Source: Hymenobacter actinosclerus | Lineage (GTDB): Bacteria; Bacteroidota; Bacteroidia; Cytophagales; Hymenobacteraceae | DNA length: 64,000 nt | Direction: 5' to 3' | Assembly: GCF_900111515.1 (NCBI RefSeq) | Contig: NZ_FOHS01000004.1 | Coordinates: forward strand, 1-64,000 | Shown here: positions 1-8,875 of the stretch, in pieces | Position numbering within the stretch: position 1 is the stretch's first letter | How the letters are laid out: every line of letters begins with the position of its first letter | Notes under the pieces: model-generated | What the model was told of the DNA's origin: nothing | Database searches by the model: none | The model's input: only the letters and a program-made list of their open reading frames with translations | Position numbers and translations under genes: made by a program

Positions 1-2048
1 TCGGGGCGGCGCCAGGCCACGGCCAGGTAGCCGGGCCCCCACTCCTGCTTGTGCAGGGCTTCGATGTAGTAGCGGCGGCCGGCCACGAGCTGCACCGGGG
101 CCGACTGCTGGCTGGCGTAGCGGCCGAAGTCGTGCACGCCGCTGGTCCAGCCGCTGCAGCTGGCAATGCGCTGCTTGTGGCTTGGCGCCTCGTCAGAGCT
201 GAGCAGCAGTTCGCCGGCGTCGTCGGCGGCCAGCCAGAAGGTGTAGCTGCCCGACTGGGGGGGGCAGATATAGGCGCGCAGGCGGGCGGCGTAGCGGGTG
301 CTGCCGCCGGCCGGGGTCTGGTGTTCGAACTGGGTGAGCGGGGCGCTGCTGGTCGGGGCCTTGGTGGTGGGCACGCTGGCCAGGTCGGCGCCGGCCACGT
401 TGTCCCACTGTTCGCGCAGCAGGCTGCCCGTGCCCGCGCAGCCGCCATCAGGAGCGGGCGTGGTGGGCGGTGTAGGCGGTGTAGGCGTGGTGGAAGATGC
501 CGCTGTAAAAAACGACGGCGACGAGGTCAGCGTGATATTCTGGCTGGCCAGGGAAGTTTTAGCGCTGGTTGCGGCGTAATCCCACTCGTAGCGCTCCAGG
601 CTGGTCAGGTTCCAGGCGGCCGGAAACGAGTAAGTAGCCGTTGCCACCTCCGAGTTGTCCGTCAGGGCTTTGGCCCACAGGACGTAGGTGTAGGCCCCGG
701 CTTTGCCGAACGCGGCTCCCTGTATGCCGGCGGGCAGGGCCAGGGCGGTGGTCCGGGCCGCATCGTAGCTCCAGCCGTAAAGCAGCTTCGAGGTGGTGGC
801 CAGGGCCTGGCCCTGCTGGGTGATGCGCTGAGCGCCCGGGGCATCGCGCAGCAGGTTCTCGTACAGCCCCATCAACGCCAGTTCATCGGTGCCCGAAACC
901 GAAACACCGGGGGCGGGCGCGTTCACCGATTCGCCCAACTGATAGAGATACAGCTGCCGAATGTCGTTTTTCTGGGCCTGCACCAGCACCTTGATGGTGA
1001 AATTACGCTGCATCTCGTCGGTGCCCGTCCGGTCGTCGGACGTGCGGCGGCCGATGTTGGTTTCCGAAATCAGCAGGTGCTTAACCGGGTAGGTGGTGCC
1101 GTTGTAGCCGTAGCGGTTCAGCACATCCACCATCGCCTGGCGCTCCTTCAGCAGCTGATCCGTGGCGAGGTCGGAAGTGCGCGAGTACCGGAACCCGTTG
1201 AGGCTGGTGTCCCAGGTATGGAGCGAGTAGGAGGGGTAGCTGTGGAAGCTAATGGCATCCAGGTACGCGCCGCCCTTGTTGGGGTATTCGGCCGTTACCT
1301 TGCCCCCGTCGGGGTTGTCGGTGTAGCGCAGCAGGGCATCCAGAAACTGCGGGTAGCCGATGCCCCCGGTGGTTACGTAGGCGTCGGGGCGGTATTTTTT
1401 AAGAATCTCGTAGCTGATGCGCAGCATCCGGATGTAGTGGAAGATGGGCGCCCGCAGGTTGGGCACCTCGTCCGGGGTGGGGGGGCGCGTCAGCCAGGCA
1501 TCCAGCCCGGTTCCGTACCGGAAATCGGGCTCGTTTACTATTTCCCAGAAGCGCACGTTGTCGCCATAGATGGGCAGCAGGCGGTAGAAGTAGTAAGCGT
1601 AGTAGTTGTTCTGGTTCACGCTGCCATCGGGGTTCCAGATGGGCTCGTAGAGGTGGGCAAACAGCCGCGACGGCTCCGAGCCTCCCGGGTAGGTGGTTGG
1701 GTCGCGGTGGGCAGCCGTGGGGCCTTCCACAAAACAGGTCAGCTCCCGCATGCCCTGCGAAGAGGCATAAGACTGGAATGCGGCCTGCCGGATGTTGTAG
1801 CCATACTGCTCTACAAAAGCTTCGGGAAGCGTGGGCCGGATGGAGTGTACCCCGAGCGTTTGCGCAATGGCCGCCATAGCTTCATCACTCCAGCGTTCAT
1901 TGTAATATCCTAAATTAACTCCGTATTGAAACGCACCGGAGTAGGGTTTTACGTAGCTCTGGGCGGTTGTGGTTGGTGGTTGTCCTTTTGCATAAAAGCA
2001 AGATAAAGAGAACAATGAAAGAAAAAAAGCAAAAAATCCTCTCTTCAT
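1..2048 (-). CDS. Secreted glycoside hydrolase-like protein with PA14 domain, 3' end beyond window
   Basis: Open from ATG at 2048 to the left edge, about 682 codons, with no stop reached. An N-terminal signal peptide (MKRGFFAFFLSLFSLSC) indicates export. The core has a clan GH-A (TIM-barrel) look: WEIVNEPDF carries the likely acid/base Glu173 and LLISETNIG the likely nucleophile Glu329, about 156 residues apart. A Thr/Pro linker near residues 522-535 leads into a PA14-type carbohydrate-binding module (about 540-680), with SGSYTFWLAADDAGELLL. In this phylum such enzymes often end in a type IX secretion sorting domain; that part would lie outside the window. Substrate and exact GH family cannot be read from the sequence; GH39- or GH5-like is possible. 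Confidence 0.8.
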   Translation of the reverse strand, partial: MKRGFFAFFLSLFSLSCFYAKGQPPTTTAQSYVKPYSGAFQYGVNLGYYNERWSDEAMAAIAQTLGVHSIRPTLPEAFVEQYGYNIRQAAFQSYASSQGMRELTCFVEGPTAAHRDPTTYPGGSEPSRLFAHLYEPIWNPDGSVNQNNYYAYYFYRLLPIYGDNVRFWEIVNEPDFRYGTGLDAWLTRPPTPDEVPNLRAPIFHYIRMLRISYEILKKYRPDAYVTTGGIGYPQFLDALLRYTDNPDGGKVTAEYPNKGGAYLDAISFHSYPSYSLHTWDTSLNGFRYSRTSDLATDQLLKERQAMVDVLNRYGYNGTTYPVKHLLISETNIGRRTSDDRTGTDEMQRNFTIKVLVQAQKNDIRQLYLYQLGESVNAPAPGVSVSGTDELALMGLYENLLRDAPGAQRITQQGQALATTSKLLYGWSYDAARTTALALPAGIQGAAFGKAGAYTYVLWAKALTDNSEVATATYSFPAAWNLTSLERYEWDYAATSAKTSLASQNITLTSSPSFFTAASSTTPTPPTPPTTPAPDGGCAGTGSLLREQWDNVAGADLASVPTTKAPTSSAPLTQFEHQTPAGGSTRYAARLRAYICPPQSGSYTFWLAADDAGELLLSSDEAPSHKQRIASCSGWTSGVHDFGRYASQQSAPVQLVAGRRYYIEALHKQEWGPGYLAVAWRRP

Positions 2049-2296
2049 AAAATGTACTTTGAACTGAAACGTCTTTACTATTGCAAGACATAGCGTCTTA
2101 ACAATATGCAATTTACGACCGTTTCAATAAAGCGCTTTTTGAATTGCTCGATCGAGCCGCCGGCTGCCGGTTTGGCGCCGCCTCATTTTTCGCCCAAAAC
2201 TGTAAAAACAGAAAGCGAACCGACTTTTTGCCGCCCGCAGATTCCCCAAATTTTATTAGCCGTTACCCGCAACGCGCAACTCCCCAACCCCCGGAT

Positions 2297-3523
2297 TTAC
2301 CGAAACCGCCACACCGGCAGCACCGTGCCTGCCGGGAAGTAGCTGGTTTCCGGGGGCAGCTCCAGGAAGGCGCTGGAGGTGAGCAGGCTGGCCATGTCGC
2401 CCGAGCCGCCGGCCCGCTCGGGCGTGGCCAGCAGGCGGCCGTCGGGGCCGGGCTCCAGGCTCACGAGCAGGAAATGGGTCATGGCGGGCTTGAAGTCGAC
2501 GGGCGCGGTGAGTACGGCCGGTACCGGGCCGCTACCAGCCGCGGCCGCCCCGTTGGGCTGCTGAACTGCCCGCAGCCAGGGCTGCACGTAGCGGTAGAAG
2601 TTCACGAACGTAGACACCGGGTTGCCGGGCAGCGCGAACACCACTGCCCCGCCGGCCCGCGCCCCGAACCAGAACGGCTTGCCCGGCCGCTGGGCCACCC
2701 CGTGGAAAAGCTGCTCCACGCCCAACTCCTGCAATATTTCGGGCAGAAAATCGGCCTTGCCCATCGACACGCCCCCACTCAGCACCACGGCGTCGTAGCC
2801 GGCCAGCAGTGCGGGCAGGCCCTGGCGCAGGGCGGCGGGGTCGTCGTCGAAGTGGAAGGCTTCGGCCTCGGCACCGGCCTGCCAGGCGGCGGCTTGCAGC
2901 ATCAGCCCGTTGGAGCGCCGGATTTGGTGGGCGGCGGGCTGCTCGCTGATGGGCACCAGCTCGTCGCCGGTGCTGACCACGGCCAGCCGGGGGCGGCGGG
3001 CCACGGCCACGGTGGCGGCCCCCACGGTGGCGGCCACGGCCATTTCGGCGGGCTTCAGGCGGGTGCCGACGGGCAGCAACAGGTCGCCCTGGCGGCGGTC
3101 GGCGGCGCGGGCGTGCACGTTGTGGCCGGGGCGGGGTGGCAGGGCCTGCACGGTGGCGTACCGCTGGCCGACCTCGTCGGTGCGGAAAGTGAGGTCCTCG
3201 TAGCGAATTACGGTATCAAGCTCCGCGGGCAGCACCGCGCCGGTCATGATTTCGACGGCGGCCGTGGGGTTGGGGGCAGTTACCGGGGGCTGGCCGGCAA
3301 ACTGGGTGGCTTCAATGAAGAACTCGCGTTGCCCGGCGGCCAGCGCTTCGTAGCGCAGGGCCACGCCATCCATCGCCACCCGGTTGAAGGGCGGAAAGTC
3401 GCGGTCGGCCCGTAAGTCTTCGCGCAGCAGGCGGCCGGCGGCCAGCGGCAAACTCAGCAGCTCGGTGCCCAGCGGGCGGACGGTAGCGGCAACGAGGCGG
3501 GTGGCTTCGGCAACGGAAATCAT
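2297..3523 (-). CDS. moeA: Molybdopterin molybdotransferase MoeA
   Basis: 408 residues, the normal size for MoeA, which inserts molybdate into adenylylated molybdopterin in the last step of Moco synthesis. Visible motifs: PPFNRVAMDG (44-53), STGDEL (184-189), SGGVSMGKAD (249-258), PGKPFWFG (280-287) and FALPGNPVS (297-305). The reading frame stays open upstream to 4351, but the ATG at 3523 gives MISVAEATRLV, where homologues start; the upstream extension is antisense to moaC. It is divergent from moaC, with a nested inverted repeat in the gap. Cytoplasmic. Identification is secure; the exact start is likely. Confidence 0.95.
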   Translation of the reverse strand: MISVAEATRLVAATVRPLGTELLSLPLAAGRLLREDLRADRDFPPFNRVAMDGVALRYEALAAGQREFFIEATQFAGQPPVTAPNPTAAVEIMTGAVLPAELDTVIRYEDLTFRTDEVGQRYATVQALPPRPGHNVHARAADRRQGDLLLPVGTRLKPAEMAVAATVGAATVAVARRPRLAVVSTGDELVPISEQPAAHQIRRSNGLMLQAAAWQAGAEAEAFHFDDDPAALRQGLPALLAGYDAVVLSGGVSMGKADFLPEILQELGVEQLFHGVAQRPGKPFWFGARAGGAVVFALPGNPVSTFVNFYRYVQPWLRAVQQPNGAAAAGSGPVPAVLTAPVDFKPAMTHFLLVSLEPGPDGRLLATPERAGGSGDMASLLTSSAFLELPPETSYFPAGTVLPVWRFR

Positions 3524-3549
3524 GGGCGCAGGCGGAAAGTGAGGAGAGG

Positions 3550-3704
3550 CGGTTGTAGAGACGCATCTTTGCGTCTCGGCGTTGAACGGCACTACTGAAC
3601 AACAGGCGCCGCAACGATTTAGCATTTTGGAAACCAAGGCACTCGGCCAATGGGTTCTGCCGGCTCGTTCAACGCTTAGACGCAAAGATGCGTCTCTACA
3701 ACCG
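3550..3704. repeat. Nested inverted repeat between moeA and moaC
   Basis: Two 38-bp arms (3550-3587 and 3667-3704) are reverse complements with two mismatches and a 79-nt centre. Each arm contains its own palindrome, GAGACGCA-TCTT-TGCGTCTC or its complement. It lies between divergent start codons, unlike most other long hairpins in the window, so it could affect both promoters. No protein-binding function can be assigned from sequence alone. Confidence 0.8.
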
Positions 3705-3754
3705 CTAACTACCGAACTTATCGGTTTATTCCGTTCCACCCGCCAACACCTGCT

Positions 3755-4232
<478 letters not shown>

Positions 4233-4243
<11 letters not shown>

Positions 4244-5420
4244 CCCCGCCGAGCAGCCCCGCCGCAAGCACGCCCACCTGGCCCGTCCCGACCTGGGGGA
4301 GTTCGGCCGCCACGAGCTGGCGATACTGGGCGCGCCCTGCGGCCGCATCAAGGAGCTGGCGGCCCGGCTGCTGCCCCTGCTGGCCCCCGCCCTGCGCGTG
4401 GCCTACGTGGATGCCGACCACGCCGCCGCCGATGCCGTGCGCAACGGCACCGCGCCCGAAACCGGAATGCTGGCCGCCGGCGCCAGTGCCGAGCTGACCG
4501 ACAACGTCAGCTTCGCCCGCCTCGACGTGCGCCGGCCCCTCGATAAGTTCAGCCAGCCCGAGCTGCTGGCCCACCAGAGCCTGGCGCTGGTAAACGGCAA
4601 CCACTTCCGCGCCCGCCAGCAGTTGGTAATCCTCGACCCCGCCAAGCCCCTGGAAAAAAAGCTCGACCGCCTCACCGACGTGCGCGCTCTGCTGCTGCCC
4701 GAGGGCGTAACCGAGGTGCCCGCCTACCTGCGCGCCTACCTCGCCGATACGGCCGGTGCCGCCGTGCCGGTGCTGCCCCTGGCCGATACCGCCGCTATTG
4801 CCGAGCTGGTGCTGCGGGAGTGGCGCGCCGCCGCGCCGCCGCTGCGGGGCCTGGTGCTGGCCGGCGGCCGCAGCCAGCGCATGGGCCAGGATAAGGGCCA
4901 ACTGGCCTACCACGGCCAGCAGGCGCAGCGCGCCTACGCCGCCGAGCTGCTGGCGCCCTTCTGCCACGATGTGCACGTTTCCTGCCGCCCCGACCAAATT
5001 ACGGAGCTTGAATACGCCGGCCTGCGCCCCCTGCCCGACTCGTTCCTCGACCTGGGCCCGCTCAGCGGCCTGCTCTCGGCCTTCCGCCTCGACCCCAACG
5101 CCGCCTGGCTGGTAGTAGCCTGCGACCTGCCGCTGCTGTCGGCCGCCACGCTGAGCCACCTGGTGGCGCACCGCCAGCCCGGCCGGCTGGCCACCACCTT
5201 CCAGAGTCCCGAAAACGACTGGCCCGAGCCGCTCATCACCATCTGGGAGCCCGCCAGCTACGGCCAGCTGCTACGGTTTTTGGCTTTGGGCTACAGCTGC
5301 CCCCGCAAAACGCTCATCAACTCCGACATCGAACTGCTGACCCCGCCCGCCCCCCAGGAGCTGCGCAACGTGAACACGCCGGAAGAGGCAGCGGAGGTGA
5401 TGGGGTTAATTAAGAATTAA
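4233..5420 (+). CDS. mobA: MobA-type nucleotidyltransferase with degenerate MobB-like N-terminal domain
   Basis: 395 residues, about twice the length of MobA. Residues 205-395 are MobA-like: LAGGRSQRMGQDK (209-221) is the nucleotide-binding signature, followed by ACDLP (296-300) and NVNTPEE near the end. This part should transfer GMP to molybdopterin. Residues 28-190 follow the strand-loop-helix layout of MobB (ILGAPCGRIKELAARLLPLL then RVAYVDADH), but the P-loop lysine and glycine positions are lost, so GTP binding there is doubtful. The start overlaps moaC by 11 bp. The MobB resemblance is my inference from pattern; a structure comparison would settle it. A hairpin follows the stop codon. 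Confidence 0.85.
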
Positions 5421-5493
5421 AAATGGCCTTTGAACGGTATCCTCATGGAGCGTTCAACGACCATTTTTACGGTTGAACGTGTAATTTTTAATT
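5415..5493. terminator. Hairpin with GTTCAACG core after mobA
   Basis: Inner arms at 5419-5436 and 5451-5468 (AAAAATGGCCTTTGAACG against CGTTCAACGACCATTTTT) pair with two mismatches; an outer AATTAAAAA / TTTTTAATT pair brackets them. A T-run follows the stem, so it can terminate transcription from the moaC-mobA side. The same core appears in hairpins at 7.9 kb and 54.6 kb. The next 120 bases up to the S41 gene show nothing else I recognise. Confidence 0.7.
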
Positions 5494-5612
5494 CCTCCGG
5501 CCACCTTTTGGCCCGGGCAGGGCTCCTGGAAACAACCGTTTATCCGTGCTCTGCATCCTGACTCAATTAGTGGGTAGGTGCGGTTCGGCCCAGCCATTTT
5601 ATCGTTTTCTGT

Positions 5613-7877
5613 ATGCGAAAAATTTGCCTCGCGCTGGCTCTGCCGCTGGCCGCCGCTACCATTTGCCTGGCGCAAAGTCCGGTTTCTCCTGTAAATCTGA
5701 ACTTTGAGCAGCGGGCGGTTGCGGCCGACAGCGTGCCGGGCTGGTCGACCAGCAACGGCAAGGGCTACAGCATCGGGCTCGATTCGGTGGAAGGGCGGCA
5801 GGGGCGGTACGTGGTGCGGCTGCGGGAAGCGGGGGCCAAGGACGGCCAGTTTGGGCGGGTGGGCCAACGCATTCCGGTGTGGTTTCAGGGTAGAAGCATT
5901 ACGCTGAGCGGGTTTATGAAAACCGAGCAGGTGTCGGCTAGCGGGCGGGTGTATCTGACGCTGCTCCAGACCGATGCGGGCGGGGCAACGGTGGCTTACG
6001 GCAATACGGCCAGGCAAACCGTGCGGGGTACCACCGGCTGGCAGCGCTACGAGGTAACGCTGCCGCTGAACGCCGATGCCACGGAGCTGTTTTTCGGTGG
6101 TATTCTGGAGGGCCAGGGCACGGCGTGGCTCGACGATTTGCAGCTCACCATCGACGGTAAGCCACTCGATAAGGCTCCCACCAAAACCATCAGAACGTAC
6201 TTGGCCGACCAGGACACGGCTTTCCGGCGGGAATCAGGTGTGGTGCTGCCTGCCCAACTGAGCGCGCAGCAGCTGGAAAACCTGGCGGTGCTGGGCCGGG
6301 TGTGGGGCTTCGTGAAATACTACCACCCGGCCGTAGCCGCCGGTAATTTCAACCTGGATGCCGAGCTGTTTCGGGTATTGCCGGCCGTGCTGGCGGCCCC
6401 CGACGAGCCCCGCCGCAGCCAGCTGCTGGGGGCCTGGGTAACCCGGTTCGGCCCGGTGCCGGCCTGCCGAAAGTGCGCCGACTGGCCCGCCAACAAGGTG
6501 CGCCAACAGCCCGATTTAGCCTGGCTCAACGACGAAAAGCAACTCGGCACCGCCCTGCGCGACCAGCTCCGCTACCTGCGCGAAAACCGCAACCAGTCGG
6601 CCCAGCATTACTATGTGGCTTTTGATGCAGCGGGCAACCCGCTTTTCCGTCACGAGCTGCCTTACGCCGCCGCCGCCGGCACCACTCCGCCCGACGACGG
6701 CGTGCGCCTGCTGGCCTTGTACCGCTACTGGAACATGATTGCCTATTTCTTCCCCTACCGCTATGCCATCGGGGAAGACTGGCAGCCGGTGCTGCCCGAG
6801 TTCATCCCGAAACTGGCGGCTGCCCGTACCCCCGAGCAGTACCGCTTGGCGGCTCTGGCCCTCATTGCCCGCATCCACGACTCCCACGCCAATATCTTCC
6901 AGGATGAGGTGCTGAACAAGTACCGGGGCCTGCTGTATGCGCCGGTGCGGCTGCGTTTCGTAGAGAACCAGGCCGTGGTAACCGACTACTACCATAAGGC
7001 TCTGGGGGCGGCCACGGGGCTGCAGAAGGGAGATATTATCGTCAGCGTAGACGGCGTGCCCGTGCCCGAGCTGGTGCGGCGGTGGCAGCCCCTGGCCCCG
7101 GCTTCCAACGAGCCCACCCAGCTGCGCGACATTGCCAACCTGCTGCTACGTGGCAACACGGCCCAACTGCCGCTGCTGGTGCGCCGCGACGGGCGGGAGT
7201 TTCCGGTTACTATCAGCCGCTACCCCAACAACGGTAGGCTGAACCTGGCGTTGAATTCCGGCACGCCTGATAAGGCCGCTCCAACATATCTTCCGCTGCC
7301 CGGCAACATCGGCTACCTAGTTCTGGGCACTCTCACCAACGAGAGGCTGCCCGAGATTATGCGGGACGTAGCGGGCACAAAGGGGCTAATAATTGACATC
7401 CGAAACTACCCGGCCGAATTTGTGACCTATACCCTAACCAGCTACCTGCTGAAAAAGCCGGCCCCCTTCGTGCAGTTCAGCCGAATGGATATTCTCAATC
7501 CGGGCGCTTTCCCCCTGGCCCCGCCGGTACTCGTCAAGCCAGGGGCAAGCCAGTTTTACCCCGGCAAAGTGGTTGTTTTGGTGAATGAACTGACGCAAAG
7601 CAATGCCGAGTTCACCGCTATGGCCTTACGCACGGCTCCCAACGTCACGGTGATGGGCAGCACCACGGCCGGGGCCGATGGCAACGTGTCGGCTATCGTG
7701 CTACCGGGCAACATCCCCACCCGCATTACCGGCCTCGGCGTTTACTACCCCGACGGCCGCGAAACCCAGCGCATCGGCATCGTGCCCGACATCGAAGTTC
7801 ACCCCACCATCCAGGGCATCAAAGAAGGCCGCGACGAAGTGCTGGAGCGAGCAGTGGCCCTTATTCAAGGGAATTAA
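5613..7877 (+). CDS. S41 family (C-terminal processing type) peptidase, secreted
   Basis: 754 residues with signal peptide MRKICLALALPLAAATICLAQ. After an N-terminal beta-sandwich-like region (about 25-190) and a helical part (VKYYHP near 235), a PDZ-like segment holds LQKGDIIVSVDGVPV near residue 470. The S41 catalytic region follows: GLIIDIRNYP, then LTQSNAEFTAMAL with Ser663 as probable nucleophile, then TTAGADGNVS and IGIVPDIEV. The family cleaves peptides from the C-terminal side using a Ser-Lys or Ser-His-Glu arrangement; the substrate is unknown. It lies inside the Moco gene region but has no clear role there. Flanked on both sides by hairpins of the same word family. Confidence 0.88.
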   Translation: MRKICLALALPLAAATICLAQSPVSPVNLNFEQRAVAADSVPGWSTSNGKGYSIGLDSVEGRQGRYVVRLREAGAKDGQFGRVGQRIPVWFQGRSITLSGFMKTEQVSASGRVYLTLLQTDAGGATVAYGNTARQTVRGTTGWQRYEVTLPLNADATELFFGGILEGQGTAWLDDLQLTIDGKPLDKAPTKTIRTYLADQDTAFRRESGVVLPAQLSAQQLENLAVLGRVWGFVKYYHPAVAAGNFNLDAELFRVLPAVLAAPDEPRRSQLLGAWVTRFGPVPACRKCADWPANKVRQQPDLAWLNDEKQLGTALRDQLRYLRENRNQSAQHYYVAFDAAGNPLFRHELPYAAAAGTTPPDDGVRLLALYRYWNMIAYFFPYRYAIGEDWQPVLPEFIPKLAAARTPEQYRLAALALIARIHDSHANIFQDEVLNKYRGLLYAPVRLRFVENQAVVTDYYHKALGAATGLQKGDIIVSVDGVPVPELVRRWQPLAPASNEPTQLRDIANLLLRGNTAQLPLLVRRDGREFPVTISRYPNNGRLNLALNSGTPDKAAPTYLPLPGNIGYLVLGTLTNERLPEIMRDVAGTKGLIIDIRNYPAEFVTYTLTSYLLKKPAPFVQFSRMDILNPGAFPLAPPVLVKPGASQFYPGKVVVLVNELTQSNAEFTAMALRTAPNVTVMGSTTAGADGNVSAIVLPGNIPTRITGLGVYYPDGRETQRIGIVPDIEVHPTIQGIKEGRDEVLERAVALIQGN

Positions 7878-7966
7878 AAAGTTAAGAGTGAAAAAGTGAA
7901 AATGGCCGTTAAACGTCCCGCCTGGGTATCGCTCAACGGCCATTTTTACTCTTACTTTTTAATTCC
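7876..7966. terminator. Bidirectional hairpin between S41 gene and moaE
   Basis: Nested inverted repeat between convergent genes. The core AAAATGGCCGTT pairs with AACGGCCATTTTT around a short loop, and outer words GAATTAAAAAGT / CTTTTTAATTCC also pair. T-runs occur on both strands, so it can end transcription from either side. Same word set as the hairpin after mobA. Confidence 0.75.
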
Positions 7967-7969
7967 CCG

Positions 7970-8389
7970 CTAGGGGTGCGCCGCTACCCACACGTCGCCG
8001 TCCTGGTAGAACTCCTTTTTCCAGATGGTGACGACCTGCTTGAGCGTGTCGATGATGTACTGGCAGGCGGCGAAGCTTTCGGCGCGGTGCGGCGTAGACA
8101 CGGCCACCACCACGGCCACGTCGCCGATGTGCAGGGTGCCTTTGCGGTGGATGACGGTTACTTTTTGCAGCATGGGCCACTGCGCCACGGCCTGCTCGGC
8201 TACTTTGCGCAGCTGGTGCAGCGCCATACTGTCGTAGGCCTCGTACTCCAGGCGGATTACCGCGCGGCCGGTGCTCTGGTTGCGCACCGTGCCGATGAAC
8301 GTGTTGATGGCGCCGGCACCATCGGCTTCCACGCTGCGCAGGGCGTCGGCTACGGCTATGGGCTGGTCGGTCAGGTCGATGTGAATCAT
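7970..8389 (-). CDS. moaE: Molybdopterin synthase catalytic subunit MoaE
   Basis: 139 residues, normal length. MoaE, with MoaD, adds the dithiolene sulfurs to precursor Z to make molybdopterin. Motifs: FIGTVRNQ (31-38), LEYEAYD (47-53), HRKGTLHIGD (81-90), HRAESF near 101, then Lys117 and WKKEFY (123-128), matching catalytic lysines of the family. The ATG at 8389 gives MIHIDLTDQ; an upstream alternative would read through the hairpin that separates this gene from moaD. MoaD is encoded just upstream on the same strand, so the two synthase subunits form a likely transcription unit split by a hairpin. Confidence 0.95.
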   Translation of the reverse strand: MIHIDLTDQPIAVADALRSVEADGAGAINTFIGTVRNQSTGRAVIRLEYEAYDSMALHQLRKVAEQAVAQWPMLQKVTVIHRKGTLHIGDVAVVVAVSTPHRAESFAACQYIIDTLKQVVTIWKKEFYQDGDVWVAAHP

Positions 8390-8405
8390 GGGATAACTGG
8401 GAGAA

Positions 8406-8478
8406 AGACCGTCATTCAGCGCATGTGGCGCATCAAGCCAGGGACGAATGATGCGCCACATGCGCTGAATGACGGTCT
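8406..8478. repeat. 30-bp perfect inverted repeat between moaD and moaE
   Basis: Arms 8406-8435 and 8449-8478 are perfectly complementary over 30 bp, with a 13-nt loop AGCCAGGGACGAA. The arm contains GTCATTCAGCGCATG and GGCGCATCA, and the loop continues the module seen in the arm of the 47.8-kb element. It lies between two cotranscribed genes, so a stable RNA stem here could alter the MoaD:MoaE ratio. Confidence 0.85.
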
Positions 8479-8511
8479 GCTTACTGGCAACTGGACACGG
8501 GCAACTGACAA

Positions 8512-8754
8512 TTACCCCCCACTTACCGGCGGAATCAACGCAATTTCGTCGCGCTCGTGCAGCGGCGTATCGTCGGCGGCGTACTCGTTATTAACGGCCA
8601 CGGCCAGGCTGCTGAGGGCGGCCAGCGCCGGGTAGCGGGCGTGCAGCTCGGCGAGCAGGCCGCGGGCCGATTGGCCGGCGGGGGCATCTATTTCGAGCGT
8701 CGGCTGACCTACGATTTCGCGGGCTATGCCAAACAGGGCTATATTGAGGTGCAT
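8512..8754 (-). CDS. moaD: Molybdopterin synthase sulfur carrier subunit MoaD
   Basis: 80 residues, ubiquitin-like fold expected, ending in PPVSGG. The C-terminal Gly-Gly is the site that is adenylylated by MoeB and converted to thiocarboxylate, the sulfur donor for molybdopterin. The start at ATG 8754 gives MHLNIALFGIAREIVG, the usual MoaD beginning; the upstream part of the open frame overlaps moaA and is not coding. Divergent from moaA with 121 bp between starts. The MoeB partner lies at 13637-14725. Confidence 0.93.
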   Translation of the reverse strand: MHLNIALFGIAREIVGQPTLEIDAPAGQSARGLLAELHARYPALAALSSLAVAVNNEYAADDTPLHERDEIALIPPVSGG

Positions 8755-8814
8755 AACGTTGAGGGCTGATGGGGCAATAGTACGTATACCAAACCCAAAC
8801 CACCGCGCCGGTGT

Positions 8815-8822
8815 TACGTTTG
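8815..8822 (+). promoter_or_regulatory. Candidate -7 promoter element for moaA
   Basis: TACGTTTG matches the Bacteroidota TAnnTTTG -7 consensus, 53 bp before the moaA ATG. I do not see a convincing -33 TTTG at the usual spacing. The leader left (about 45 nt) is too short for a molybdenum cofactor riboswitch. Confidence 0.4.
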
Positions 8823-8875
8823 TTCTGCAACCCCCGCCGCTGTGGCCCGGTCGTCGCGTTTTTTCCTGCTCCCTC

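Noticed and set aside
51..1913. Long open frame on the plus strand opposite the glycoside hydrolase
   Set aside because: Composition is Gly/Val/Arg-rich with no domain; it is the antisense shadow of the hydrolase gene, which has clear motifs.
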